Assembly (NCBI GenBank): GCA_031254635.1
Contig: JAIRUB010000103.1
Span: 1-8,965 of the forward strand
Direction of reading: 5' to 3'
DNA: 8,965 nt
Origin: Prevotellaceae bacterium
GTDB taxonomy: Bacteria; Bacteroidota; Bacteroidia; Bacteroidales; UBA932
A program made the translations under genes and the position numbers. Every line of letters begins with the position of its first letter. The stretch's first letter is position 1. The notes beneath the pieces are model-generated. The model did no database searches, was not told the DNA's origin, and worked only from the letters and a program-made list of their open reading frames with translations. Positions 1 through 6,519 of this stretch are shown piece after piece.

Positions 1-52
1 ATAACGAGTTGCCAGTACCTGAAAAATAAAATATCATTATTAAAGCGGTAAA

Positions 53-1234
53 TTATATTTTTGCTAAGGCCTGTTCCAAATCGGTCTTAATATCTTCAAC
101 ATCTTCGATACCGGCGGCAAAGCGCACCAAGCCGTCTGTTATTCCGCAGGCTTCGCGGGCTGCCTTGTCCATCTTCGAGTGTGTCATTGAGGCAGGATGG
201 GAAATCAAGGACTCTACTCCACCTAAAGAAACGGCTAAGAGTACAAGTTTTACATTATCCATCAGTATTTTTCCGGCTTGCAGGCCGCCTTTAAGGCCAA
301 AACTGATTAACGAGCCGGGGCCTTCCATTTGTGTACGCCCTAATTCATATTGCGGATGCGAGGGCAATCCGGGATAAGTAACCCAATCGATTTTAGGATG
401 TTTTTCTAACCATTCGGCCAAGATTTTTGCATTTTCCTGCTGCTTCAACACACGAATTGACAAGGTTTTTAATCCACGAATAACCAAATAAGCCTGACTC
501 GGATCCATGTTACAGCCCATATTCACCATCGCCGGACGCAGCATTGCGTCTAACTCTTTTGTTTTACTTACGATAACGCCTGCCACCACATCGGCGTGGC
601 CGTTGATGAATTTCGTCATGGAATGAATAACCACATCAGCACCCAAATTGAGCGGACGTTGTAATATGGGGCTGCAAAAAGTGTTATCGACCACTACCGG
701 AATGTTGTGTTTGTGTGCCAGTTCGCAGACTGCTTTTATATCGGTAACAGCCATCGTGGGATTAGTCGGGGTTTCGATGAAAAGCATTTTGGTATTTGGA
801 CGAATAGCCTTTTCTATATGCTTTATTTTAGAGGTATTGACATAAGTTGATTGTACGCCGAACTTAGCCCAGTATTTTTCCATCACTACGCGTGAGGGGC
901 CATACACAGCATCGGTTGACACTATATGGCCGTCGTTTTGTAGGAAGGCCATATACACTGTATTTACGGCTGCCATGCCGCTACTTACGGCAATTGCTTT
1001 TGCTCCGTTTTCAAGCTGCGCCAACACTGTTTCCAATGCGGAAATTGTAGGATTCCCTATACGTGTATAGATAAATCCCGGATCCTTGCCGGCAAAGCAG
1101 GCTGCGCCATGTTCAGCATTTTTGAATTTGAATGTTGATGATTGATAAATGGGCGTTGTTGCCGCTCCATAGTTATCATTTACTTCCGTTCCGTGAATTA
1201 GTAGTGTATCGCGGTTACAGTCTTTAGATTCCAT
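53..1234 (-). CDS. Cys/Met-metabolism PLP-dependent enzyme (gamma-lyase/sulfhydrylase-like)
   Basis: A full-length (393-394 residues) fold-type I PLP enzyme of the cystathionine gamma-synthase / methionine gamma-lyase family, cytosolic and normally tetrameric. Numbering from the GTG at 1237: the PLP lysine is K209 in HSMTKF, D184 should contact the pyridine nitrogen, Y57 and R59 in YTRIGNPT bind phosphate of the neighbouring subunit, Y112 stacks on PLP and R372 should hold the substrate carboxylate. The exact substrate is open: from memory, Pseudomonas methionine gamma-lyase has Cys116 after its tyrosine (YGC), while here the sequence is YGPS, and its Lys-Asp pair near 240 is also absent. Cystathionine lyase, O-acetylhomoserine sulfhydrylase or an atypical methionine lyase are all possible. 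The start is ambiguous: GTG at 1237 is followed directly by ATG at 1234; I prefer ATG. It lies 14 bases after hydC (11 from the GTG) and is probably in the same operon. No terminator is visible in the 52 bases after it. Confidence 0.9.
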   Translation of the reverse strand: MESKDCNRDTLLIHGTEVNDNYGAATTPIYQSSTFKFKNAEHGAACFAGKDPGFIYTRIGNPTISALETVLAQLENGAKAIAVSSGMAAVNTVYMAFLQNDGHIVSTDAVYGPSRVVMEKYWAKFGVQSTYVNTSKIKHIEKAIRPNTKMLFIETPTNPTMAVTDIKAVCELAHKHNIPVVVDNTFCSPILQRPLNLGADVVIHSMTKFINGHADVVAGVIVSKTKELDAMLRPAMVNMGCNMDPSQAYLVIRGLKTLSIRVLKQQENAKILAEWLEKHPKIDWVTYPGLPSHPQYELGRTQMEGPGSLISFGLKGGLQAGKILMDNVKLVLLAVSLGGVESLISHPASMTHSKMDKAAREACGITDGLVRFAAGIEDVEDIKTDLEQALAKI

Positions 1235-1248
1235 CACTTCATTGAGGT

Positions 1249-1719
1249 TTACTCATATTGCGCCAGCAATTCTTTCACTTGATTAGCTTCGAGGCGGCCG
1301 TGTACCTTGTCGCCGATTAAGACTACCGGGGCCAAGCCACAGGCGCCCACGCAGCGTAGGCAATCTAAAGAGAACTTACCGTCGGGGGTTACTTCGCCTA
1401 CCTTAATATCCAATGCTTTCTTAAACTCATCAACCACATCTTCGGCGCCGCGCACGTAGCATGCCGTACCGAGGCAAATAGAGATGGGAAATTTCCCCTT
1501 AGGCTTCATGGTAAAGAAAGTATAGAACGACACTACGCCATATACCTGTGCCGCCGAAATATTCAGTTCCGCAGCAATTAACCGTTGTACGCTTTCAGGC
1601 AAATAACCGAAAGTTTCCTGCGTTTTATGCAATACATTAATTAATTCACCTTCGGCGTTGTTAAACGACCGGCAAATTTCCTTTATTTTATCAATCTGAC
1701 AGCTTTGTAATTCTTCCAT
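1249..1719 (-). CDS. hydC: HydC, NuoE-like [2Fe-2S] subunit of NAD-linked [FeFe] hydrogenase
   Basis: A 156-residue protein of the 24-kDa NADH dehydrogenase (NuoE) family, near the usual family length. Residues about 10-70 form the helical N-terminal part (including the GVVSFYTFF stretch typical of NuoE), and residues about 75-150 form the thioredoxin-fold ferredoxin domain. The four [2Fe-2S] ligands are C82 and C87 (CxxxxC) and C123 and C127 (CxxxC, in RCVGACGLAPVV). An extra cysteine, C120, stands just before the second pair. In characterised HydABC enzymes this subunit sits beside the flavin subunit HydB; that role is inferred here from the adjacent hydA and hydB. The gene starts 22 bases after the hydA stop. 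It lies after hydA rather than at the head of the set, which is where I recall it in many clostridial clusters. The assignment as hydrogenase subunit rather than complex I rests on context. Confidence 0.93.
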   Translation of the reverse strand: MEELQSCQIDKIKEICRSFNNAEGELINVLHKTQETFGYLPESVQRLIAAELNISAAQVYGVVSFYTFFTMKPKGKFPISICLGTACYVRGAEDVVDEFKKALDIKVGEVTPDGKFSLDCLRCVGACGLAPVVLIGDKVHGRLEANQVKELLAQYE

Positions 1720-1741
1720 AATCTTTGTATCGTTTAACTAT

Positions 1742-3499
1742 TTATTTTTTCTCGAAATAATGGGTATGTAATAAGTGATGCGATTTTTCGCTTAGTGGCT
1801 TACCCAAAAATTCTTCATACAATTTTATAATGTAAGGATTTTCGTGTGACTTACGGATGGTTTTTTGTGCATCTTCACGATAAATAGCATCAAAACGTTC
1901 CTTAATAATTGACGAGTCGCCCTGATGCAAGGGTTGTCCTGCACCACCGATACAGCCTCCGGGACAGGCCATAATTTCAATAGCATGCAGATTATATAAA
2001 CCAGAACGAATACCATCTAACAACTTACGGGCATTGCCAAGTTTGTGGGCAATACCAATATGAATGGGCGTACCGTTAAAGTCAACAGTAGCTGTGCGAA
2101 TACCTTCCAAACCGCGAAGTTCTTCAAAGTCGATACGCGGGCATTTATTACCGGTAAACAATTCGTAAGCCGTACGGACAGCCGCCTCAATCACTCCGCC
2201 GGTAGCGCCGAAAATTACACCCGCGCCGGTTGATTCTCCGAGAGGATGGTCAAATTCTTCATCGGGTAAGGCTGCAAAGTTAATATTCGCTTCACGCATC
2301 AGGTGCGCCAATTCACGGGTTGATATAGCATAGTCCACGTCGGGATTTCCGTTAACCTTAAACTCGTCGCGCTGGCATTCATATTTTTTCGCCAGGCAAG
2401 GCATTACCGACACTACCACCATATCCTCACGTTTAATGCCTAATTTGTCGGCCAAATAAGTTTTAGCTATAGAGCCGAACATTTGTTGGGGTGAGCGTGC
2501 AGTAGAAGGCACATCAAGCATATCGGGATAATTATATTCGAAAAAATTTACCCAGGCAGGACAGCAAGAAGTAAGAATAGGCAATTTCACGCTCTTGTCG
2601 CCGGCAACGTATCGTGTCAGGCGGTCGAGTAATTCCGAGCCTTCTTCCATAATGGTAAGGTCGGCGGCGAAATCGGTATCAAACACATATTTAAAATCCA
2701 TTTCCCGAAGGGCGGCCACCATTTTTCCGGTAACGATTGATCCGGGAGGCATATCAAACTCTTCGCCAAGCGCCACACGCACAGCAGGAGCTGTTTGCAC
2801 CACCACAGTTTTAGTTTTGTCGGTCAAAGCGCGAATCAAACGCTGTACCTGATCCACTTCGGTTAAAGCGCCGGTGGGGCAAATAGCTACGCACTGGCCA
2901 CAGAAAGTACAAGGCGAATGTTTTAGGTCTTGCTCAAATGCAGGCGCCACAACCGACATAAAGCCACGATTTACAGCACTGAGTGCACCTACTGTTTGCA
3001 CCTTGTTACAAATCATTTCGCATCGACGGCACATCACGCACTTGTCCATATCGCGAATAATAGAAGGCGATTGGTCTTTACGGTAGGTTGACATTTCGGC
3101 ATTTTCTACCGAATGAATTCTACGAATACCTAACTGAAAAGCTAAGGTCTGCAATTCGCACCGACCTGCTTTCGGGCAAATCAAACAGTCTTTCGGATGG
3201 TCGGAAAGTATTAGTTCGAGTACGGTCTTGCGGGCGTTCAATACACGCGGGCTATTGGTTTTAATTACCATACCTTCGGTACATACGGTTGAGCATGAAG
3301 GGGCGAGATTACGGCGTCCCTCTTGCTCTACTACACAAATACGGCAACCGCCGGGTTTGTTTTCTATATTCAGCAATTCGAGGTTCATGTAGCAAAGCGT
3401 AGGGATATGAATGCCCGCTTGCTTAGCTGCCTGGTGAACGGTAGTACCTTTAGTAACGATTACTCGTTTATTATCAATAGTAAGTTTGATGGTCTCCAT
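1742..3499 (-). CDS. hydA: HydA, [FeFe] hydrogenase catalytic subunit (NAD-linked, group A3 type)
   Basis: A 585-residue [FeFe] hydrogenase that interconverts protons and H2. Domains in order: N-terminal [2Fe-2S] (C36, C52, C55, C69); His-Cys3 [4Fe-4S] site (H101, C105, C108, C114); two [4Fe-4S] clusters (C154, C157, C160, C164 and C197, C200, C203, C207); H-cluster domain from about 230; small-subunit domain from about 530, ending at the usual HTHY. H-cluster motifs are TSCCPAWV (C312, C313), MPCLAKKYE (C368) and ACPGGCIGGAGQP (C512, C516). Aligning by hand to Clostridium pasteurianum CpI, proton-path residues C312, E286, E289 and S332 are all kept, so the enzyme should be active. It lacks the extra C-terminal [2Fe-2S] domain of Thermotoga HydA. 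The first cluster loop between C36 and C52 seems about four residues longer than usual. The gene begins 3 bases after the hydB stop, suggesting coupled translation. Maturases are not in the window. Confidence 0.97.
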   Translation of the reverse strand: METIKLTIDNKRVIVTKGTTVHQAAKQAGIHIPTLCYMNLELLNIENKPGGCRICVVEQEGRRNLAPSCSTVCTEGMVIKTNSPRVLNARKTVLELILSDHPKDCLICPKAGRCELQTLAFQLGIRRIHSVENAEMSTYRKDQSPSIIRDMDKCVMCRRCEMICNKVQTVGALSAVNRGFMSVVAPAFEQDLKHSPCTFCGQCVAICPTGALTEVDQVQRLIRALTDKTKTVVVQTAPAVRVALGEEFDMPPGSIVTGKMVAALREMDFKYVFDTDFAADLTIMEEGSELLDRLTRYVAGDKSVKLPILTSCCPAWVNFFEYNYPDMLDVPSTARSPQQMFGSIAKTYLADKLGIKREDMVVVSVMPCLAKKYECQRDEFKVNGNPDVDYAISTRELAHLMREANINFAALPDEEFDHPLGESTGAGVIFGATGGVIEAAVRTAYELFTGNKCPRIDFEELRGLEGIRTATVDFNGTPIHIGIAHKLGNARKLLDGIRSGLYNLHAIEIMACPGGCIGGAGQPLHQGDSSIIKERFDAIYREDAQKTIRKSHENPYIIKLYEEFLGKPLSEKSHHLLHTHYFEKK

Positions 3500-3502
3500 A
3501 CA

Positions 3503-5308
3503 CTATATTTTCGTTGAAGGGATAATTATTGCACTAAATTTACATTTTTCCATACAAGCGCCGCAGCGGATACATTTGATTTGGTCAATCAAGTGAGCCT
3601 GACGTTTTTCGCCGGAAATAGCCTCTGAGGGACATACTTTGGAACAAGCGGTACAGCCCACGCACTTTTCTGAAAGGATAAAGTATTGGCGTAATGCCTT
3701 ACACTGTCCTGATGGGCAATGTTGGTCGTGTATGTGGGCAGCATATTCGTCGGCAAAATTTTCCATGGTCGATAACACCGGATTTGGCGATGTTTGTCCT
3801 AAGCCGCACAAGGCAGTATCCTTAATAACTACACTCATATTGCGTAATTGTTCAAGGTCTTCTTCTGTTCCTTTTCCGTTGGTAATTTTGTTTAACAATT
3901 CATACAAGCGTTTATTCCCTACACGGCAGGGGGCGCATTTACCGCATGATTCTTCTACTGTAAAGTCGAGGTAAAATTTAGCTACCGACACCATACAGTC
4001 GTTTTCGTCCATTACAATCATACCGCCGGAGCCCATCATAGAGCCTACTGCCAGCAAGTTGTCGAAGTCGATGGGAGTATCCAAGTCTTTTTCTGTCAAA
4101 CAGCCGCCTGATGGGCCGCCAGTTTGCACAGCTTTGAACTTCTTTCCGTCTTTAATACCGCCGCCAATTTCATAAATCACCTCGCGCAGGGTAATTCCCA
4201 TGGGCACTTCAATTAAGCCTACGTTATTAATTTTTCCGGCAAGGGCAAATACTTTAGTACCTTTCGACTTGGCTGTGCCTATAGATAAAAACCACTCGGC
4301 GCCGCGAAGGTAAATAGCCGGAATATTGGCAAAGGTTTCTACGTTATTTACGTTGGTAGGCTTGCCTAAATATCCTGATTCGGCAGGGAATGGCGGTTTC
4401 ACGGTAGGCTCGCCACGTTGTCCTTCCATGGAATGGATAAGGGCGGTTTCTTCACCGCACACGAAAGCGCCTGCGCCGTAACGCAATTCTATATCGAAAC
4501 TGTGCTTGCTACCAAGAATGCTATTACCCAGCAAGCCATAGTCGCGGGCTTGATTGAGAGCAATCTTCAAACGTTGAATAGCCAAGGGGTATTCTGCACG
4601 AATGTAAACCATACCTTTGGTAGCACCGATACAATAGCCGCAAATTGCCATTGCTTCTATAACAGAATGTGGGTCGCCTTCGAGAATCGAACGGTCCATA
4701 AATGCACCCGGATCGCCTTCGTCGGCATTACATACCACATATTTTTGGCCGGCTTTATTTTTATGGGCGAGTTCCCATTTCAGGCCTGTAGGAAAGCCGC
4801 CGCCGCCGCGTCCACGCAAGCCCGATTTTTTTAGCAAATCAATGGCTGCTTCGGGTGTCATTTCTTCCAACACTTTAGCCAATGCGGCATAGCCGTCGCG
4901 GGCAATGTATTCGTCGATATTTTCCGGATCGATAAAGCCGCAGTTACGCAAAGCAATACGGATTTGTTTTTGGTAGAACTCCATGTGCTTGGAATCACTA
5001 ACAACGGTTTGCTGCTTGGGATCTTTGTACAGCAGACGTTCCACCTTACGGCCTTTCAGCACGTGCTCGGCTATGATTCCCTCTGCATCGGAAGGTTTAA
5101 CACTGGTGTAAAAAGTGTTGTCGGGCAGCACTTTTACAATAGGGCCTTGTTCACAGAAGCCGAAACAGCCTGTTTGCACTACCTGTGCATCGCCGTCTAA
5201 TCCTTTTTCCTGTAGTACTTTTTTTAGATTTTCAACAATCAAGTCACTTTCCGACGATCGGCACCCTGTGCCGCCGCAGACTAATAAGTGCATTTTGTAG
5301 CGAGACAT
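3503..5308 (-). CDS. hydB: HydB, NuoF-like FMN/NADH subunit of electron-bifurcating hydrogenase
   Basis: A 601-residue flavoprotein with the domain set of HydB from trimeric hydrogenases. Residues 1-90 are a thioredoxin-fold [2Fe-2S] domain (C11, C16, C48, C52). Residues about 110-460 are the NuoF core: GRGGGGFPTG at 166-175 (FMN/NADH loop), NADEGDPGAF at 194-203 and GAGAFVCGEETAL at 278-290. The [4Fe-4S] site is ESCGKCAPC (C455, C458, C461) plus C501. An HCPSGQC stretch (H530, C531, C536) may hold a metal; a zinc site is reported nearby in Thermotoga HydB, as I recall. The C-terminus (545-595) has two [4Fe-4S] motifs (C549, C552, C555, C559; C579, C582, C585, C589). The extra N- and C-terminal iron-sulfur domains separate it from plain complex I NuoF and fit NADH plus ferredoxin coupling. 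Bifurcation itself is inferred. It is followed after 3 bases by hydA and preceded by an unusual 149-base repeat-rich spacer. Confidence 0.96.
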   Translation of the reverse strand: MSRYKMHLLVCGGTGCRSSESDLIVENLKKVLQEKGLDGDAQVVQTGCFGFCEQGPIVKVLPDNTFYTSVKPSDAEGIIAEHVLKGRKVERLLYKDPKQQTVVSDSKHMEFYQKQIRIALRNCGFIDPENIDEYIARDGYAALAKVLEEMTPEAAIDLLKKSGLRGRGGGGFPTGLKWELAHKNKAGQKYVVCNADEGDPGAFMDRSILEGDPHSVIEAMAICGYCIGATKGMVYIRAEYPLAIQRLKIALNQARDYGLLGNSILGSKHSFDIELRYGAGAFVCGEETALIHSMEGQRGEPTVKPPFPAESGYLGKPTNVNNVETFANIPAIYLRGAEWFLSIGTAKSKGTKVFALAGKINNVGLIEVPMGITLREVIYEIGGGIKDGKKFKAVQTGGPSGGCLTEKDLDTPIDFDNLLAVGSMMGSGGMIVMDENDCMVSVAKFYLDFTVEESCGKCAPCRVGNKRLYELLNKITNGKGTEEDLEQLRNMSVVIKDTALCGLGQTSPNPVLSTMENFADEYAAHIHDQHCPSGQCKALRQYFILSEKCVGCTACSKVCPSEAISGEKRQAHLIDQIKCIRCGACMEKCKFSAIIIPSTKI

Positions 5309-5358
5309 ACAATATCTATTATTTATTAATTATTATTTTTATTGTAAAGCGATTTATG

Positions 5359-5372
5359 AGTTAAAAGTTAAA
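5359..5372. repeat. Two tandem copies of heptamer AGTTAAA
   Basis: AGTTAAA occurs twice in exact tandem, followed after one extra A by a third degenerate copy (AGTTATT, 5374-5380). It is in the spacer between the three-cysteine ferredoxin-like gene and hydB, 50 bases from the hydB start. The spacer is AT-rich, so two copies alone could be chance; its weight comes from the neighbouring arrays. Confidence 0.5.
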
Positions 5373-5391
5373 AAGTTATTGAATTATTATT

Positions 5392-5415
5392 TTTTTAATC
5401 TTTAAATTCTTAAAT
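5392..5415. repeat. Three degenerate octamer repeats (plus-strand core TTTAAAT)
   Basis: Three adjacent 8-base units: TTTTTAAT at 5392, CTTTAAAT at 5400 and TCTTAAAT at 5408. They lie between two heptamer arrays in the hydB upstream spacer. A similar octamer series (ATTTAAAG, ATTTAAAT) is found in the other orientation at 8027-8050. AT-richness makes part of the similarity expected. Confidence 0.45.
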
Positions 5416-5420
5416 TGGCT

Positions 5421-5455
5421 TTTTACCTTTCACCCTTCACCTTGTACCCTTTACC
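5421..5455. repeat. Five tandem heptamers, consensus YTTYACC
   Basis: Thirty-five bases with strict 7-base period: five units, each ending in ACC on the plus strand, starting at 5421, 5428, 5435, 5442 and 5449. The units are TTTTACC, then TTTCACC, then CTTCACC, with TTGTACC and CTTTACC as the last two. As read by the operon it is a purine-rich GGTRMAR array beginning two bases after the stop codon of the three-cysteine ferredoxin-like gene. No reading frame uses it. It is well above what base composition would give, since it is the only GC-containing part of an otherwise AT-rich spacer. Confidence 0.8.
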
Positions 5456-5457
5456 TA

Positions 5458-5847
5458 TTACACTGTTTGATAGTTCACAGGGATGATGCCTTCCAGCAGT
5501 TCGCCCTGTTTGATATATTTATCAACGATAGCCACAGCCTTTTCAACGTCCACATGGCCGTACACGATAGGTTCTTCGCCCGGCTTGCGTATTTCCACGG
5601 TAGGTTCGGCATGGCAGTAACCCATACAACCTGTTTGCGTAACAATAGCATCAAGTTTGTCCTGTGCAATTTTTTCGATAAACGCATTCATCACTTCTCG
5701 TGCACCGGAAGCAATACCGCAAGTGGCCATCGCTACCTTAATCTGTACGTGACGCTCAGGATTATCGCTTTTTTCACGTAAATCAAGCCGATTTTCCACA
5801 TCCTGCTTGATTTTTCTTAAATCACTTAATGATTTTATCTTATTCAT
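5458..5847 (-). CDS. (2Fe-2S) ferredoxin-like thioredoxin-fold protein of hydrogenase cluster (HydD/HndB-like)
   Basis: A 129-residue small cytosolic protein of the thioredoxin-like ferredoxin family found in NAD(P)-linked [FeFe] hydrogenase operons. Residues 1-30 are charged and helical; residues about 33-115 form the ferredoxin-like domain. C43 lies in ATCGIASGAR, and C74 and C78 in TQTGCMGYC. The second half closely resembles the N-terminal domain of HydB (QTGCFGFC), so the two are related. Where HydB has its second ligand C16, this protein has G48, so only three cysteines are present in total. I recall the CGIAxGA form as common in this family, so the loss appears to be a family trait. 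It may hold a cluster with another ligand or no cluster at all, acting as an assembly or structural subunit. A promoter-like pair of boxes precedes it at 5873-5904. It is separated from hydB by a 149-base repeat-rich spacer. Confidence 0.88.
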   Translation of the reverse strand: MNKIKSLSDLRKIKQDVENRLDLREKSDNPERHVQIKVAMATCGIASGAREVMNAFIEKIAQDKLDAIVTQTGCMGYCHAEPTVEIRKPGEEPIVYGHVDVEKAVAIVDKYIKQGELLEGIIPVNYQTV

Positions 5848-5872
5848 ATTTTTTGAGTATAAAATTAATTGT

Positions 5873-5904
5873 TAAAGGTAGATACTTTTTTTAAAATATG
5901 CAAA
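5873..5904 (-). promoter_or_regulatory. Candidate Bacteroidota-type promoter for the hydrogenase genes
   Basis: On the minus strand TTTG (5901-5904) is followed after exactly 20 bases by TACCTTTA (5873-5880). The known Bacteroidota primary sigma factor consensus is TTTG, 19-21 bases, TAnnTTTG; only the last base differs. It would start transcription about 20 bases before the ATG at 5847, inside the 73-base gap after the GHKL ATPase gene. It would allow the hydrogenase subunits to be expressed apart from the ATPase. The region is AT-rich, so chance matches are possible. Confidence 0.5.
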
Positions 5905-5920
5905 TTTTTATTGTTCCTTA

Positions 5921-6463
5921 TCAGATTTTCAAGGCTTTCATGTTTTCCTCAATCATTTCTTCTAAATACTTGATAATAGTAGGTTCATTTAATGGAGTGC
6001 CTTCTAAAGCTTCTTTAACTTCCTTAGTATCAAAAATATACTCTTCTTTGTTATAACGGTAAGTATAAATAAAGTCAATATCAGGGTTGGCCGACACTAA
6101 TAAGATAATGGCATTGGGTATGTTACCTATGGGCAAACGGTCGATATGGCTATAGCCGAACATTGCGGTAGTGGTAGTTCCCACACCTAAGGCAGAAGTC
6201 ATAATAAGCTGTCCTCCACTTGTTTCAGCGCTCTGTTTAAAAAGAGGGATGCCTAAGCCCACCTTGCGGGTAGTGCGCGAGGTAAAATAGGGGTCGGTTA
6301 CTTTAGCTACCTGCTCTGCAGCCATACCCCTTCCGTTATCTGAAACACTTAGGGTAAGGGAGTCGTTCAGCGGTTGTTCGTCCAATAAAATGGTAATCAA
6401 AGAAGCTCCTGCGCTAATGGAGTTCTGTACGATGTCTAAGAGGTGTAGGGCGAGGTCGTTCAT
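5921..6463 (-). CDS. Free-standing GHKL (histidine kinase-type) ATP-binding protein of hydrogenase cluster
   Basis: A 180-residue protein whose first 105 residues are a HATPase_c domain and nothing else of a sensor kinase. The N box is at 6-20 with N14 (QNSISAGA), the G1 box is SDNGRGM (D42, G44, G46), the lid carries TSRTT at 61-65, the G2 box is KVGLGIPL at 67-74, and GVGTTTT at 93-99 closes the pocket. All ATP-contacting positions look intact. There is no phospho-accepting histidine domain, no membrane segment and no receiver partner nearby. Residues about 108-180 form a short alpha/beta tail (including NPDIDFIYTYRY) that I cannot assign. Such ATPases recur beside HydD/HndB-like proteins in [FeFe] hydrogenase operons of anaerobes; their role is unknown (assembly, regulation or anti-sigma-type kinase are guesses). 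The ATG at 6463 is favoured because the N box starts immediately; an in-frame stop lies a little upstream. A heptamer array abuts the start. Confidence 0.88.
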   Translation of the reverse strand: MNDLALHLLDIVQNSISAGASLITILLDEQPLNDSLTLSVSDNGRGMAAEQVAKVTDPYFTSRTTRKVGLGIPLFKQSAETSGGQLIMTSALGVGTTTTAMFGYSHIDRLPIGNIPNAIILLVSANPDIDFIYTYRYNKEEYIFDTKEVKEALEGTPLNEPTIIKYLEEMIEENMKALKI

Positions 6464-6484
6464 GAGTTGAGAATTGAGAGTTAT
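6464..6484. repeat. Three degenerate heptamers abutting the ATPase start codon
   Basis: Plus-strand units GAGTTGA (6464), GAATTGA (6471) and GAGTTAT (6478) form a 21-base period-7 array. In the direction of the gene it reads as TCAAYTC-like units ending exactly at the ATG of the GHKL ATPase gene, so it occupies the place where a ribosome binding site would be. It has no Shine-Dalgarno character in that direction. Confidence 0.6.
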
Positions 6485-6519
6485 GTTTGTTGTTTTTGAT
6501 TATTTGTTATTCAATTGTT

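Noticed and set aside
1..52. Possible terminator after the PLP enzyme gene.
   Set aside because: The 52 bases to the window edge are AT-rich with a T-run but no GC stem; nothing supportable is present.
53..1234. Naming the PLP enzyme methionine gamma-lyase.
   Set aside because: Family membership is clear, but the residues that mark classical methionine gamma-lyase are not there, so a specific name would go beyond the sequence.
4418..4834. A 138-codon open frame on the plus strand opposite hydB.
   Set aside because: It is antisense to the conserved NuoF core of hydB, has no recognisable domain or promoter, and its composition reflects the reverse complement of the real gene. The same applies to the plus-strand frames at 3639-3974, 5467-5781 and 7571-7903.
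5359..5455. Possible CRISPR array in the hydB upstream spacer.
   Set aside because: Units are 7-8 bases with no spacers and no 20-40-base repeat; no cas gene is present.
5848..5920. T-rich stretch after the ATPase gene as a terminator.
   Set aside because: There is a run of A/T but no stable stem before it; the promoter-like boxes explain the gap better.
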